Assembly: GCF_013394385.1 (NCBI RefSeq)
Contig: NZ_AP022834.1
Span: 1-64,000 of the forward strand
Length of the DNA: 64,000 nt
Direction of reading: 5' to 3'
Origin: Kocuria sp. TGY1127_2
Lineage (GTDB): Bacteria; Actinomycetota; Actinomycetes; Actinomycetales; Micrococcaceae
The notes below the pieces were generated by a model, which worked only from the letters and a program-made list of their open reading frames with translations, was not told the DNA's origin and ran no database searches. Position 1 is the stretch's first letter. Each line of letters starts with the position of its first letter. Shown here one piece after another: positions 29,643-38,502 of this stretch. Both the position numbers and the translations under genes were made by a program.

Positions 29643-29876
29643 ATGAACTATCGCGTCTTCCTCACCCCTGCGTACTTGACCTCGTTGCTCGTGCTGTTCG
29701 TGGGTGCCATCCTCATCACGGCCCACCTGGGAATCCTCGGCTGGATCCTGGTGCTTGCCGGTATCGCTCTCAATGTCGTTGCTTCCATGGTGAGCCACAA
29801 TCGCGAGGAACTGCGCCGCGCCGAAGAAGCCGGCCAGTCCAAACGATCCGGTTCCACAACGTCGCCCAAGCGTTGA
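29643..29876 (+). CDS. Small two-helix membrane protein
   Basis: A 77-residue protein: two membrane helices (about 8-28 and 33-52), then a charged tail (NREELRRAEEAGQSKRSGST). It follows the antiporter gene by 49 bases and precedes a terminator, so it is probably the second gene of that transcript. There is no recognised family and the function is unknown. Confidence 0.65.
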   Translation: MNYRVFLTPAYLTSLLVLFVGAILITAHLGILGWILVLAGIALNVVASMVSHNREELRRAEEAGQSKRSGSTTSPKR

Positions 29877-29885
29877 ACAGAAAAG

Positions 29886-29919
29886 CCCGTGGCTCGCGAT
29901 GCGCGTCGCGAGCCACGGG
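29886..29919. terminator. Bidirectional terminator
   Basis: A perfect 14-base stem CCCGTGGCTCGCGA / TCGCGAGCCACGGG with loop TGCGCG lies between convergent genes. AAAA precedes it and TCTTCACTTAGTTTT follows, so it can serve both the antiporter unit and the marR-type gene. Confidence 0.9.
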
Positions 29920-29948
29920 TCTTCACTTAGTTTTGTCGCCCGGGTGTC

Positions 29949-30422
29949 TCAGCCCTGTAAGAGCCGCTGGCGAACTTGAGCGAAAAGCCGCTCGATCGAC
30001 TCGGCCTCCTCGACGCTGACGAGGTCGTTAAGGATCTCATTGACGTGCTGTCGATGAGTTTCGCGCGCTTGGAGGAAAACGTCCACGCCGTGGCTGGTCA
30101 GTTCCGCGAATGCGGCGCGACCGTCGGAAGCGTCTTCAATGCGACGCAGCACGCCTTTGTCGCACAGGACCCCCACCTGGTAACTCAGACGTGACGGTGA
30201 GAAAACCATGATGTGCGCGATGTCTCCCAGGCGCAATCGGTGATCCGGGGCGTTGTAGAGGAGCTGGCAGACATCGTAATCGGCCAGCCGGAGCGCTGTG
30301 TCTTTGCGCAATAATTGTTCGAGACGATTTGTGAGCATCTGCGACGTCTCAAAAAACTGGCGCCATGAAGCGGCTTTGATCTGTGCATCAGCGTCAACTG
30401 GTTCCTGTTGCAGCTCTGTCAC
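29949..30422 (-). CDS. MarR family transcriptional regulator
   Basis: A 157-residue winged-helix regulator. The recognition region reads LRLGDIAHIMVFSPSRLSYQVGVLCDKGVLRR, and the wing contains EDASDGRAAFAELT, the DxR wing motif of MarR proteins. The GTG at 30422 is preferred because AAGGGAGAG lies just upstream. A longer in-frame start at 30497 has no such support. A near-palindrome TCAAAGCTTCAA around 30535 could be its own operator. No adjacent target gene is obvious. Confidence 0.88.
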   Translation of the reverse strand: MTELQQEPVDADAQIKAASWRQFFETSQMLTNRLEQLLRKDTALRLADYDVCQLLYNAPDHRLRLGDIAHIMVFSPSRLSYQVGVLCDKGVLRRIEDASDGRAAFAELTSHGVDVFLQARETHRQHVNEILNDLVSVEEAESIERLFAQVRQRLLQG

Positions 30423-30628
30423 TTGTTCTCTCCCTTGGTGGTCACTTAGTCCGCGACGGCAGTTCGCCGGATCCTTGGTCCAAGGCGGCGAAAACATCCG
30501 TCACAGATTCAAAGGGTACTAGTATTTCCGGTTGTCAAAGCTTCAACTTAATAGACTGCCTTGCGAGTGCCGTATTGAGAATGGTTCTTCGGAGTAACTT
30601 GGGGGAGGCGTGGCACACGCGCCCAGGA

Positions 30629-31291
30629 TTAGTGGTCCAGGAATGCAAGGACCGCGCGGACGCGTCGATTCCCGGCGTCGCTGTCCAACCCCAGCTTGTC
30701 GAAAATATTGCCGATGTGTTTGGCCACCGTCGCGGAAGAAACGTAGAGCTCCTGCTCGATCTCCGAATTCGCCTTGCCCTGCGCCATCAGCTTCAGGATC
30801 TCGAGTTCTCGCGGGGTCAGCCGTTCCAAGGCCGCCGACCTGTTGTCCGACGCGGCATTTCCCATGAGGTGCTTGACGACGTCGGGGTCGATGACGGTCC
30901 CGCCGCCGGCCACCGTTTCCAGGGCCCGCGCGAAGTCCTCGATTTTGCCGACACGGTCCTTGAGGAGGTAGCCCAGGCCGGACGAGTCTTCTGAGAACAA
31001 CTCCCGGGCATATGCAGAAGCAATGTACTGGGAGAGAACCAGGACGGGGAGCCTGGGATACCGCTCACGGAGGGTGTGTGCGGCCTGCAGGCCGTCCGAG
31101 GTATTGGTCGGAGGCATACGCACGTCCGTGACCACGACGTCGACCCCTTCCTGTCCTTGCGCTTGGTCCACGGCGGCCAGAAGCCCAGGGGCATCCCCGA
31201 CCTCACGGGAGACCTCATGGCCGAGGCGTTTGAGAACCATCACGAGGCCCTCTCTGAGGAGGGTGGAATCTTCGGCGAGAATGATACGCAC
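30629..31291 (-). CDS. LuxR/NarL family response regulator
   Basis: A 220-residue two-component response regulator. The receiver domain carries acidic residues near the N-terminus, phospho-acceptor Asp56 in VVVTDVRMPP and the late Lys in YLLKDRV. A C-terminal LuxR helix-turn-helix follows (about 155-215, LTPRELEILKLMAQGKANSEI). The GTG at 31291 is preceded by AGAAAGGG. It lies 100 bases downstream of a histidine kinase gene on the same strand, forming a two-component pair. Its regulon is unknown. Confidence 0.94.
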   Translation of the reverse strand: MRIILAEDSTLLREGLVMVLKRLGHEVSREVGDAPGLLAAVDQAQGQEGVDVVVTDVRMPPTNTSDGLQAAHTLRERYPRLPVLVLSQYIASAYARELFSEDSSGLGYLLKDRVGKIEDFARALETVAGGGTVIDPDVVKHLMGNAASDNRSAALERLTPRELEILKLMAQGKANSEIEQELYVSSATVAKHIGNIFDKLGLDSDAGNRRVRAVLAFLDH

Positions 31292-31391
31292 GGGACCCTT
31301 TCTGAGAAACGAAAATACGAATCGGGTTATGGAAGTGTCGATGCCAGATGTCGATGGTGCGTGCTCAGTACGTTTCCGACAGTGCATCGGG

Positions 31392-32759
31392 CTATTCGGC
31401 GGACAATGCAGGTGAAGTCTGCTTCTCCTCCAAGGGTATCGAGCCGAAGAGCGTCGTGGGCCCGCCAGGGGGCGAAACCAACCAGACCTTGCCGTTCATG
31501 GTTTGAACACGTTCGTTCAGGCCCGAAACGCCTGTTCCGCCACGAGAGTCGGCACCGCCCTGGCCGTTATCGGTGATTTCGATATGCAGAACATTGTCCT
31601 CTGTATACGCAGTGATCCAAATGGTGCTGGCGGTCGAATGTTTGAGGGTGTTGGTCACTGCCTCGCTCGCGATGTAGTACGCGCTGCGTTGGATGTCCTG
31701 GGGGAGCTGGTCAGCTGCGGTGTAGACCAGGTGGACAGGCAGCATGCAGTTGTTCGCGAGTTCTTCGAGCGCCGCTCGCAGACCGTGGTCTTCGAGGACC
31801 GCAGGGTAGATTCCCCGGACCGTATTGCGCAACGTTTGGAGAGCATGGTCCATCTGTTCTTGAGCGCGGGATACTTCTTGCCGTGCGGCGGCGACGTCGA
31901 TCCCCTGGTTCTCCAGGGCTTGGAGTTCGTATTCGGCCATGCCCAGCCTCAGTGTGAGGTTCACGAGCTCTTGTTGAACCCCATCGTGCAGATCCCGCTC
32001 TATACGGCGCCGCTCGGACTCGAATGAGTCCATGATCCGGGCGCGTGACGACGTCAACTGTTGAACCTGACGCTCGATCTCCTCCGGACGCGGGCTCAGG
32101 AGTGCCTTCGACGCCGAGCCTGTAATGGCGGCCAGCAGCCCGTTGAAATAGGCGAAGACGACGAGCGAAGCGAGCGCAACGAGCGGGAACTTCCACCAAT
32201 CATCCGGGGTGACGTCCCCGTCCGTCATCAGACGGATGAACTTGAACAATCCGGGGAGCTCATTGGCCGGAATGGTCCTGTGGAATTGTCCGGTCAAGAT
32301 CCACAGAAACCCCATGGTTGCCAGAGTCAGGGTTTCGAGTGCGAGCAGTACCGTATTGACGATTCCGAAGACACCCGTGACTACGAGAGCAAGGACGTTG
32401 CGCCAAGAGGCGGGTTCACGATATCTGGTCTTGAGCCATACCAAGAAAGGCTTGAGGGGCAGATTGACGTGGGCCGAGGGAACGTTCTGAAAGCCCATCA
32501 TCCACAGCCGGCCACGCTCGATGTAACCGAACCACAGGCCTACTACGGGCAGAAAAATGAGCCCCAGCAATGGGATCCCGAAGAAAAAGAAGCTCAGCGC
32601 ATAGTCGTTGCTGGATATGAGCGCCATGACGAGAAATACGGCGAAAAACGCTACGAAAAACATCATCGGCTGGATGACGATGGCGATGAGGGCGACCCAG
32701 GGACCGGCGGATACGAGGTACCAGGGACTCGCCAGCTTGCGCCACATCGAAACGTTCAT
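31392..32759 (-). CDS. Sensor histidine kinase (HisKA_3 type)
   Basis: A membrane sensor kinase of about 455 residues. The N-terminal half has several membrane helices. A HisKA_3 dimerisation helix follows, with the phospho-acceptor histidine in RRIERDLHDGVQQELV, then an HATPase domain with ASEAVTNTLKHS and a G-box DSRGGTGVSGL. The ATG at 32759 is favoured by AGAGGA immediately upstream. The paired LuxR-type regulator follows. The architecture resembles LiaS/DesK-like envelope sensors, but the signal is not identifiable. Confidence 0.93.
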   Translation of the reverse strand: MNVSMWRKLASPWYLVSAGPWVALIAIVIQPMMFFVAFFAVFLVMALISSNDYALSFFFFGIPLLGLIFLPVVGLWFGYIERGRLWMMGFQNVPSAHVNLPLKPFLVWLKTRYREPASWRNVLALVVTGVFGIVNTVLLALETLTLATMGFLWILTGQFHRTIPANELPGLFKFIRLMTDGDVTPDDWWKFPLVALASLVVFAYFNGLLAAITGSASKALLSPRPEEIERQVQQLTSSRARIMDSFESERRRIERDLHDGVQQELVNLTLRLGMAEYELQALENQGIDVAAARQEVSRAQEQMDHALQTLRNTVRGIYPAVLEDHGLRAALEELANNCMLPVHLVYTAADQLPQDIQRSAYYIASEAVTNTLKHSTASTIWITAYTEDNVLHIEITDNGQGGADSRGGTGVSGLNERVQTMNGKVWLVSPPGGPTTLFGSIPLEEKQTSPALSAE

Positions 32760-33002
32760 GGTTCCTCTCATCGATACGCGTAGCGTTTTTCTGCTGGCGA
32801 CGTTACAGGTTTCCCAGCAACGTGTGGGCCGACCCAGGAAACGACCGGTCGCCCGGAGAACAAGGGTGCTGTGGTCGAGACGGGCTCGTTCTGCCGGGTG
32901 GGAGGAAACCGTTCCTGGATCAGCCGAACGCTATGTCTCCATATTTCATGAGCGAGAGGGGGCACGGCAGTGGGGGAAGGTGTGATTCATGGGTAGAGCA
33001 GG

Positions 33003-33863
33003 CTATACCTCGGACAAGCCGAAGAAATCGGTGATCACGTCCGCCGCGGTAAATGCTCGTGTTCCCGGGCCAAGGCTCGCAGGCAGCTCGTGGGGGACCG
33101 GGACCACATGGCCCATACCGTGCACCGTCCACAGGTGAACCGGCTCCAGATCTTGTCCGGCCCATTCGGTGACGACGACGTCTTCATGCCATTGGGTCTC
33201 GGTGGGTGGTGTACGAATGCCATTGCGCTCGGCAAAGTATCGGGCGGAATCGGGTGCAGAAAGGACCGCACCTCGAGACTGCTTTCCCCACAGGGATGCT
33301 TGCCCACCATCGTAGGGAGCCAGCTGATCCTCGGTCCCGTGGATTGCGAGAAGGCGTACGGGTCTCGGCAACGTGGGGAGTCTGCCGGCAAGCAGGAAAT
33401 TCTCCGGGGTCGGTTGTGTCGCCGCAATCGTGGCCGCCCCGGCCAGGAGTTTCGGGGCTTCGTGAATCAAACGGATAACCATATGACCGCCATTCGAATA
33501 CCCGACCACGAAGACCCTGGACTCATCGATTCCGTGAGTCCTGCTCAGCCTTTTGATCGTGGCGGCCGTGAAAGCGACGTCGTCGATCCCGAGCTCGCGG
33601 CATCGGAAGTTCGCCCCCACGCGGGAATCGTTGAAGTGCCGATCGAAGCCATCGATGTAGGCGAGGACGGCGCCGTTGCGCGCGGCGGCGTCGAAGGTTC
33701 CCGCGGTGAATTTTCGGAATACGCGAGAACTCTGCTGAGAACCGTGGAAAACAATCACGAGCGGCGGGTCCGACGGGAGATTTTTCGGCACGACCAACGT
33801 CAGGGTGCGCTCGCGGCCCTGGACGGTCAGGGACTTCTGGGACGCAGTCAGGCAATCGTTCAC
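33003..33863 (-). CDS. Alpha/beta hydrolase, LpqC/PHB-depolymerase-like esterase
   Basis: A 286-residue hydrolase with HG in VIVFHGSQQSS (oxyanion hole), nucleophile Ser123 in VVGYSNGGHM, a putative acid in GTEDQLAPYDG and catalytic His in GMGHVVPVP. This family includes secreted poly-3-hydroxybutyrate depolymerases and feruloyl esterases. Here no signal peptide is visible, suggesting a cytoplasmic esterase. It is monocistronic, and the VOC-family gene upstream lies on the same strand. Confidence 0.85.
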   Translation of the reverse strand: MNDCLTASQKSLTVQGRERTLTLVVPKNLPSDPPLVIVFHGSQQSSRVFRKFTAGTFDAAARNGAVLAYIDGFDRHFNDSRVGANFRCRELGIDDVAFTAATIKRLSRTHGIDESRVFVVGYSNGGHMVIRLIHEAPKLLAGAATIAATQPTPENFLLAGRLPTLPRPVRLLAIHGTEDQLAPYDGGQASLWGKQSRGAVLSAPDSARYFAERNGIRTPPTETQWHEDVVVTEWAGQDLEPVHLWTVHGMGHVVPVPHELPASLGPGTRAFTAADVITDFFGLSEV

Positions 33864-33990
33864 CCGATCATCCTAAGCACCGAAGACCAGGGGCCGACGT
33901 GCAGAGATCCCCGGAAGAAACGGGCACCAGGCAGAGCACACGTCATGCCAAGCCGTACGGACATTCGATGGCCCGAGGAGACCGAGATGG

Positions 33991-34389
33991 CTATGGCTGT
34001 GTGCCGAAGATTCTGATCTCGATGCCGTCGGGATCGTGGAGGAGCAGCACGTTGCCATTGGGGGTCGATTCGGGAGAACCGTAACCGAGTTGAACGAGAT
34101 GCTCTTTCCACGCGGCCAATTCGTCATGGTGGGGGACGAACAGCGAGAGGGGATCGAAGCCGTGAATCCCTTCAGCAACCTTTGGATCCTGCCGGAGGGC
34201 GATGGAGAGGAACGCGTCGCCCTCGGGCGAGGTCAGAGTCCCGGCGACGCCGCGCACCACGCCGTCGTCGTCCTGGAAGTTGTGATTGACTTGCAGCCCG
34301 AGCACTGCCTCATACCACCGTCGGCTCTGATCGATGTCGCTGACGGGGATCTTCACATGGTGGATGCCTGACAGGGATGGGATGGCCAT
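33991..34389 (-). CDS. VOC superfamily protein (glyoxalase/bleomycin-resistance fold)
   Basis: A 132-residue metal-binding fold protein beginning with the typical LSGIHHVKIPVSDIDQSRRWYEAVLG and ending LHDPDGIEIRIFG, which together supply the His and Glu metal ligands. Such proteins are glyoxalases, dioxygenases or antibiotic-binding proteins, and the activity here is not predicted. The start at 34389 is chosen because GGAG lies eight bases upstream. An ATG two codons earlier is too close to it. Confidence 0.88.
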   Translation of the reverse strand: MAIPSLSGIHHVKIPVSDIDQSRRWYEAVLGLQVNHNFQDDDGVVRGVAGTLTSPEGDAFLSIALRQDPKVAEGIHGFDPLSLFVPHHDELAAWKEHLVQLGYGSPESTPNGNVLLLHDPDGIEIRIFGTQP

Positions 34390-34632
34390 GTTCATTGCTC
34401 CGTAGGTTGAGGCGTCACCGGCCGGACGGCTACGACTCGCACCAGGGGCGAGGCTCTCAGATCGCATCCTTGCCATCTTGACCGTCGCGGAATGGTCGGG
34501 TGTGGAAGCCGGAGGCTTTCACCTCGAGACTACATAGCCTTGGGTCCGGTGCGATAGGACACCGCACCGCCCCGTTCCGGTCCGTTGCGGCTCGACGGTG
34601 CCGTCATCGAATTCCGTTGAGGCGGCGAGGGA

Positions 34633-35307
34633 TCACGCCTCGCCGTTCAACAGCTGATCGAAAGGGGTGACCCTGAGCGGAGGAAGCCCCCCACCGCCGG
34701 CGAGGGACGGCGCTTTCGGCTCGGACTTCTTCTCCACGGATGGCGCCCTCTCGGCCCGGTTGGTCCCGGCCTGCCAGGCGATGCGATCAGCCAGCTCGAG
34801 GCCTGCCCGATCGATACGGTGCTGAAGCGAGGAGTCTGCCCCAAAATCGTCCGTTGCCGCGAATACTCCGGTCGGTACGACGTCGGCGTGAAGGTACGCG
34901 AACAGCGGGCGCAGGGAAGACTCGATCATGAGCGAGTGACGAGCTGTGCCGCCGGTAGCGGCGACGATCGTGGGGGTTCCCACAAGATCGTCGTCGTCCG
35001 TCAGATCCCAGAAGGATTTGAACAGCCCGGTGTATCCGGCCTTGAAGGTGGGTGTTACCGCTATGATCGCATCCGCGGAACGTACCGTGTCCAGCGCTCT
35101 GCCGACTTCGCCCGAAGGAAAGCCCATGGTTATGTAATCAGCGATACCGTGGGCCAAGCCTCGGAGACTGATGGTCTCGACCTGAGCGGTCAGACCAGTA
35201 CCGTCGAGGCGGGCAAGCGTGGAATCCGCGAGGCGTTCGCCCAGAAGAGCCGTCGACGACGGTTCGGACAGTCCCGCAGTGATCACGACGATCTTGGGAT
35301 TACGCAT
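34633..35307 (-). CDS. LLM-partnered FMN reductase, CE1759 family
   Basis: A 224-residue NAD(P)H-dependent FMN reductase with a flavodoxin-like fold (N-terminal KIVVITAGLSEPSST, later AVTPTFKAGYTGLFKSFWDL). It supplies reduced FMN to the monooxygenase encoded just upstream, whose 3' end overlaps this start by eight bases. GGAG six bases before the ATG supports the start. The matched pair corresponds to the CE1759/CE1758 families of actinobacteria. The C-terminal 35 residues are a low-complexity tail. Confidence 0.9.
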   Translation of the reverse strand: MRNPKIVVITAGLSEPSSTALLGERLADSTLARLDGTGLTAQVETISLRGLAHGIADYITMGFPSGEVGRALDTVRSADAIIAVTPTFKAGYTGLFKSFWDLTDDDDLVGTPTIVAATGGTARHSLMIESSLRPLFAYLHADVVPTGVFAATDDFGADSSLQHRIDRAGLELADRIAWQAGTNRAERAPSVEKKSEPKAPSLAGGGGLPPLRVTPFDQLLNGEA

Positions 35308-36400
35308 GGTTTGCTCCTTCCTGAAACTCCCGAGATTTGGCGACGCGCGGGTGAACCGGAGCTTCCGGCACCTCGGGGTTGTGCGAGGCCGCGTACTCCT
35401 TCCGAAGCTCGGGCAGGACCTGCTCGCCGAACATGTCAAGCTGCTCCAAAACGGTCTTGAGGGGCAGGCCCGCGTGGTCCACGAGGAACAGCTGGCGTTG
35501 GTAATCGCCTGCGTACTCCCGGAACGAAAGGGTCTTTTCAAGGACTTCTTGAGGAGAGCCGACCGTCAACGGGGTTTGGTCCGTGAACTCTTCCAGCGTG
35601 GGGCCGTGCCCGTAGACGGGAGCGTTGTCGAAGTAGGGACGGAATTCCCGCCATGCGTCCTGGCTGTTCTGCCGCATGAAGAACTGTCCGCCCAAGCCGA
35701 CGATCGCCTGCTCGGCCTTTCCGTGACCGTAGTGTTCGTAGCGCTCGCGGTACAGATTGATCATCTGCTCCGTGTGCTCCTTGTTCCAGAAGATGTTGTT
35801 GTGGAAGAAGCCGTCTCCGTAATATGCCGCCTGTTCGGCGATCTCCGGGGTGCGGATGGAACCGTGCCATACGAAGGGCGCGACGCCGTCCAACGGCCGC
35901 GGCGTCGAGGTGAAGGACTGCAAGGGGGTACGGAACTTGCCTTGCCAGTTCACGACGTCCTCATTCCAGAGGCGATGCAACAGGTTGTAGTTTTCCACCG
36001 CAAGGTTCACGCCTTGGCGAATGTCCTTACCGAACCACGGGTAGACCGGCCCGGTATTGCCGCGACCGAGCATCAGATCCACGCGGCCTTCGGACAGGTG
36101 CTGGACGTAGGAGTAGTCCTCCGCCAGACGAACCGGATCCATCGTGGTGATGAGGGTGGTCGAGGTCGACAGAATGATGTTCTTGGTTACGGCGGCGAGA
36201 TACGCCATGAGCGTGGGAGGGTTACCCGGAGCCACGAACGGTGGGTTGTGGTGCTGACCCGTCGCGAAAACGTCCAGGCCGATATCGTCGGCCTTCTTGG
36301 CGATCTCGACGGTCGCTTTGATGCGTTCATTTTCGGTCGGTGTGGTGCCATTGGTGGGGTCCTGGGTGACATCCCCGATCGTCATGATTCCGAGCTGCAT
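35300..36400 (-). CDS. Luciferase-like flavin monooxygenase, CE1758 family
   Basis: A 366-residue TIM-barrel flavin-dependent monooxygenase of the bacterial luciferase superfamily: N-terminal MQLGIMTIGDVTQDP, GLDVFATGQHHNPPF (the EHH-like motif) and SEGRVDLMLGRGNTGP. It uses FMNH2 and O2 to oxygenate an unknown substrate. The ATG at 36400 follows AGGAGG. It is translationally coupled to its FMN reductase. Substrate and physiological role of this conserved pair are not established. Confidence 0.92.
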   Translation of the reverse strand: MQLGIMTIGDVTQDPTNGTTPTENERIKATVEIAKKADDIGLDVFATGQHHNPPFVAPGNPPTLMAYLAAVTKNIILSTSTTLITTMDPVRLAEDYSYVQHLSEGRVDLMLGRGNTGPVYPWFGKDIRQGVNLAVENYNLLHRLWNEDVVNWQGKFRTPLQSFTSTPRPLDGVAPFVWHGSIRTPEIAEQAAYYGDGFFHNNIFWNKEHTEQMINLYRERYEHYGHGKAEQAIVGLGGQFFMRQNSQDAWREFRPYFDNAPVYGHGPTLEEFTDQTPLTVGSPQEVLEKTLSFREYAGDYQRQLFLVDHAGLPLKTVLEQLDMFGEQVLPELRKEYAASHNPEVPEAPVHPRVAKSREFQEGANHA

Positions 36401-37260
36401 GGTGACCTCCTGATGGTCTGTCAAAGGCGAATCACCAAGGTCAACATGATAATAGTTCCGCTTATTCCCGGTGAAAATTATTTGAACCGTAAAGCAAGTG
36501 CGTGACGTCGGGGTGAGCTCAAGATGTTGGGCGGGGAGAGGCTTGGTGCCGTTCCCGTCATGCTGGTCAAGGCCGTAATACAGCAGATTCGGAGACGGCT
36601 CATGGGCCGAGAGACCCCGGCACAGACCTTCTTCGGCCCAGTCCGAATTAGTTCCGACTTTGTCTTGCCTTGAGCCTTGGACAGATTGCTCATGGTCTCA
36701 TCGTTCTGGGCTGGCGCGGGTACGTGCCTCCTCGAACCACACCCGTACAACGAAAGTGGCATGTTTGACGAGGCCCAGCAGCGTCGCTTTCGAAGACACG
36801 AGCCGTCTTACGGGCTTCGGCTTCAGTCAGACCGTCAAGACCGGAAGCAATCATGTCTCTACGCTGTTCAATAAAGGCCGCTGACCGTGCGTCAGTGTCT
36901 GCGGCACAAAGGTCCGGATGACCTGGAGTCGTGATGTACTAAATCTGCTCCATACATGGACAAATATGATGAGGGTACACATCCGCACGGTACTCAACCG
37001 GGCGAATGTGCGCGATCGTGAGTAAGGCTTAGGGGCCGTTGCCAACTTGAGTTAAGTCGACTTGGCAAACCTAGGCTATAGCTCAACCCATCGATGTCCT
37101 GGTGATGCGTATCCAGGGGCCGGCGAGAGCACTCGACGGGTCACATATAGCAACGGAAAGCTTCGCGGTCGACACCCTGGCACAGGACGGACTAGCCTAG
37201 TCTGCGCGCAATGGGGCGATTGTCATCGAAGCGAATCCCCTCCACCCAGGAAGGTCAGCC
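36401..37260. other. Gene-poor region with a DinB remnant
   Basis: About 860 bases without an intact gene. The central part holds a frameshifted DinB-type gene (listed separately). The segment 36480-36690 may be its degraded 3' part, though no family match is visible there. The last 200 bases precede the MFS gene and contain its AGGAAGG ribosome binding site at about 37248. Confidence 0.5.
36698..36932 (-). pseudogene. DinB (DUF664)-like pseudogene, frameshifted
   Basis: Read on the minus strand from about 36932, one frame gives ADTDARSAAFIEQRRDMIAS and GLDGLTEAEARKTARV. A second frame continues with SKATLLGLVKHATFVVR and VWFEEA, then ends at TGA (36698-36700). Together these are the start of a DinB/DUF664-type protein (helix with LTEAEA, then LLGLVKHxxxVxxxWF), interrupted by one frameshift near 36800. 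No start codon remains at the expected place and the C-terminal half is not recognisable, so the gene is dead. Confidence 0.7.
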
Positions 37261-38502
37261 TTGACCACTCTCACACCCGCTCGTCGGAGTATTGCCCTTT
37301 TGGCCATCGCTCTCGGCGGTTTTGGCATCGGGGTCACCGAATTCGCCTCCATGGGTCTCCTTCCTGATATTGCGCGGGACCTCCTGCCGAAATTCGATCA
37401 ATCCCCCGAAACCGAGATCGCCAAGGCAGGCAGGCTCATCACGATGTACGCGCTAGGCGTCGTCGTAGGAGCCCCGACAATCGCAGCCCTCGGCGCCAAA
37501 GCCTCGTATACGCGACTGGCGTTGCTGCTCTTGTGCCTGTTCATCGTCGGGACATTGGCGTCCGCATTCGCCCCGACCTTCGGGCTGCTCTCGACCTTCC
37601 GGTTCATTGCCGCCCTGCCTCACGGTGCGTACTTTGCGGTGGCCTCCCTGCTCGCGGCCCGGATCATGGGTCCGGGGAACCAGGGGAAGGGAATTGCCCT
37701 GGCCCTTTCCGGACTCACGATCGCGAACGTCGTGGGCGTTCCCCTCGCGACCTGGCTCGGCCAGAATTTCGGCTGGCGTTCGGCCTATTTGATGGTCGCG
37801 GCGATTTTCGCCCTTGCACTTGTTCTCGCGTTCTTTTCGCTTCCGCGTTACGCAGGGGACCCCACGCGCACAGCGGGATCCGAGCTCCGGGCCTTTAAGA
37901 ACATACGTATCTGGATCATGATCGCCGTGGGCTCCATCGGGTTCGGTGGATTTTTCGCGGTGTACTCGTACATCACCGAGGTCTCGACTCAGGTCGCGGG
38001 CCTCTCTTCGTCGGTGGTCCCTTGGGTCCTGGCGGTCATGGGCATCGGCATGACGATCGGCAATATGATCGGTGGCTGGGCCAGCGACCGCAATCTCACC
38101 AAGACAGTGCTCTTCGGCTTCACCGCGTTCATCATTTCGCTGGTGCTGTACACACTGCTCGCCCCGTCCAAGCCCGGTCTTTTTATTACGGTGTTCCTGA
38201 TTGGCGTCACCCAGTCGATTCTGATTCCGTCCATCCAGGCGCGTTTGATCCGCATCGCGGGCAAGGCTGCGCTCCTCGGTGCGGCGGTGAACCACTCGGC
38301 GTTCAACATCGGCAATGCCCTTGGTGCCGCGCTGGGTGGCGCTTCGATTGCCGCAGGCTTTGGATACCTCTCGCCCGGTTGGATCGGCATAGGACTCGCC
38401 GTGCTGGGTCTGGTTCTGGCTCTTGTCAGCTTGGCGGTCACGCGGCACGACAAACGGGCAAGCCGGGACACTGTGGGTATCAGCATCGTGAAAAAACACT
38501 AA
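37261..38502 (+). CDS. MFS transporter, DHA1 / AraJ-like
   Basis: A 413-residue, 12-helix major facilitator resembling the arabinose-efflux (AraJ) branch of drug:H+ antiporters. It starts RRSIALLAIALGGFGIGVTEF, followed by MGLLPDIA, and includes FRFIAALPHGAYFAVA. The start is TTG with AGGAAGG six to eight bases upstream. Its stop overlaps the end of the convergent recombinase gene by four bases. The substrate is unknown. Confidence 0.88.
   Translation: MTTLTPARRSIALLAIALGGFGIGVTEFASMGLLPDIARDLLPKFDQSPETEIAKAGRLITMYALGVVVGAPTIAALGAKASYTRLALLLLCLFIVGTLASAFAPTFGLLSTFRFIAALPHGAYFAVASLLAARIMGPGNQGKGIALALSGLTIANVVGVPLATWLGQNFGWRSAYLMVAAIFALALVLAFFSLPRYAGDPTRTAGSELRAFKNIRIWIMIAVGSIGFGGFFAVYSYITEVSTQVAGLSSSVVPWVLAVMGIGMTIGNMIGGWASDRNLTKTVLFGFTAFIISLVLYTLLAPSKPGLFITVFLIGVTQSILIPSIQARLIRIAGKAALLGAAVNHSAFNIGNALGAALGGASIAAGFGYLSPGWIGIGLAVLGLVLALVSLAVTRHDKRASRDTVGISIVKKH

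Noticed and set aside
35219-36505. Plus-strand open frame opposite the luciferase-like monooxygenase
   Set aside because: It covers two coupled genes on the other strand and has no family match.
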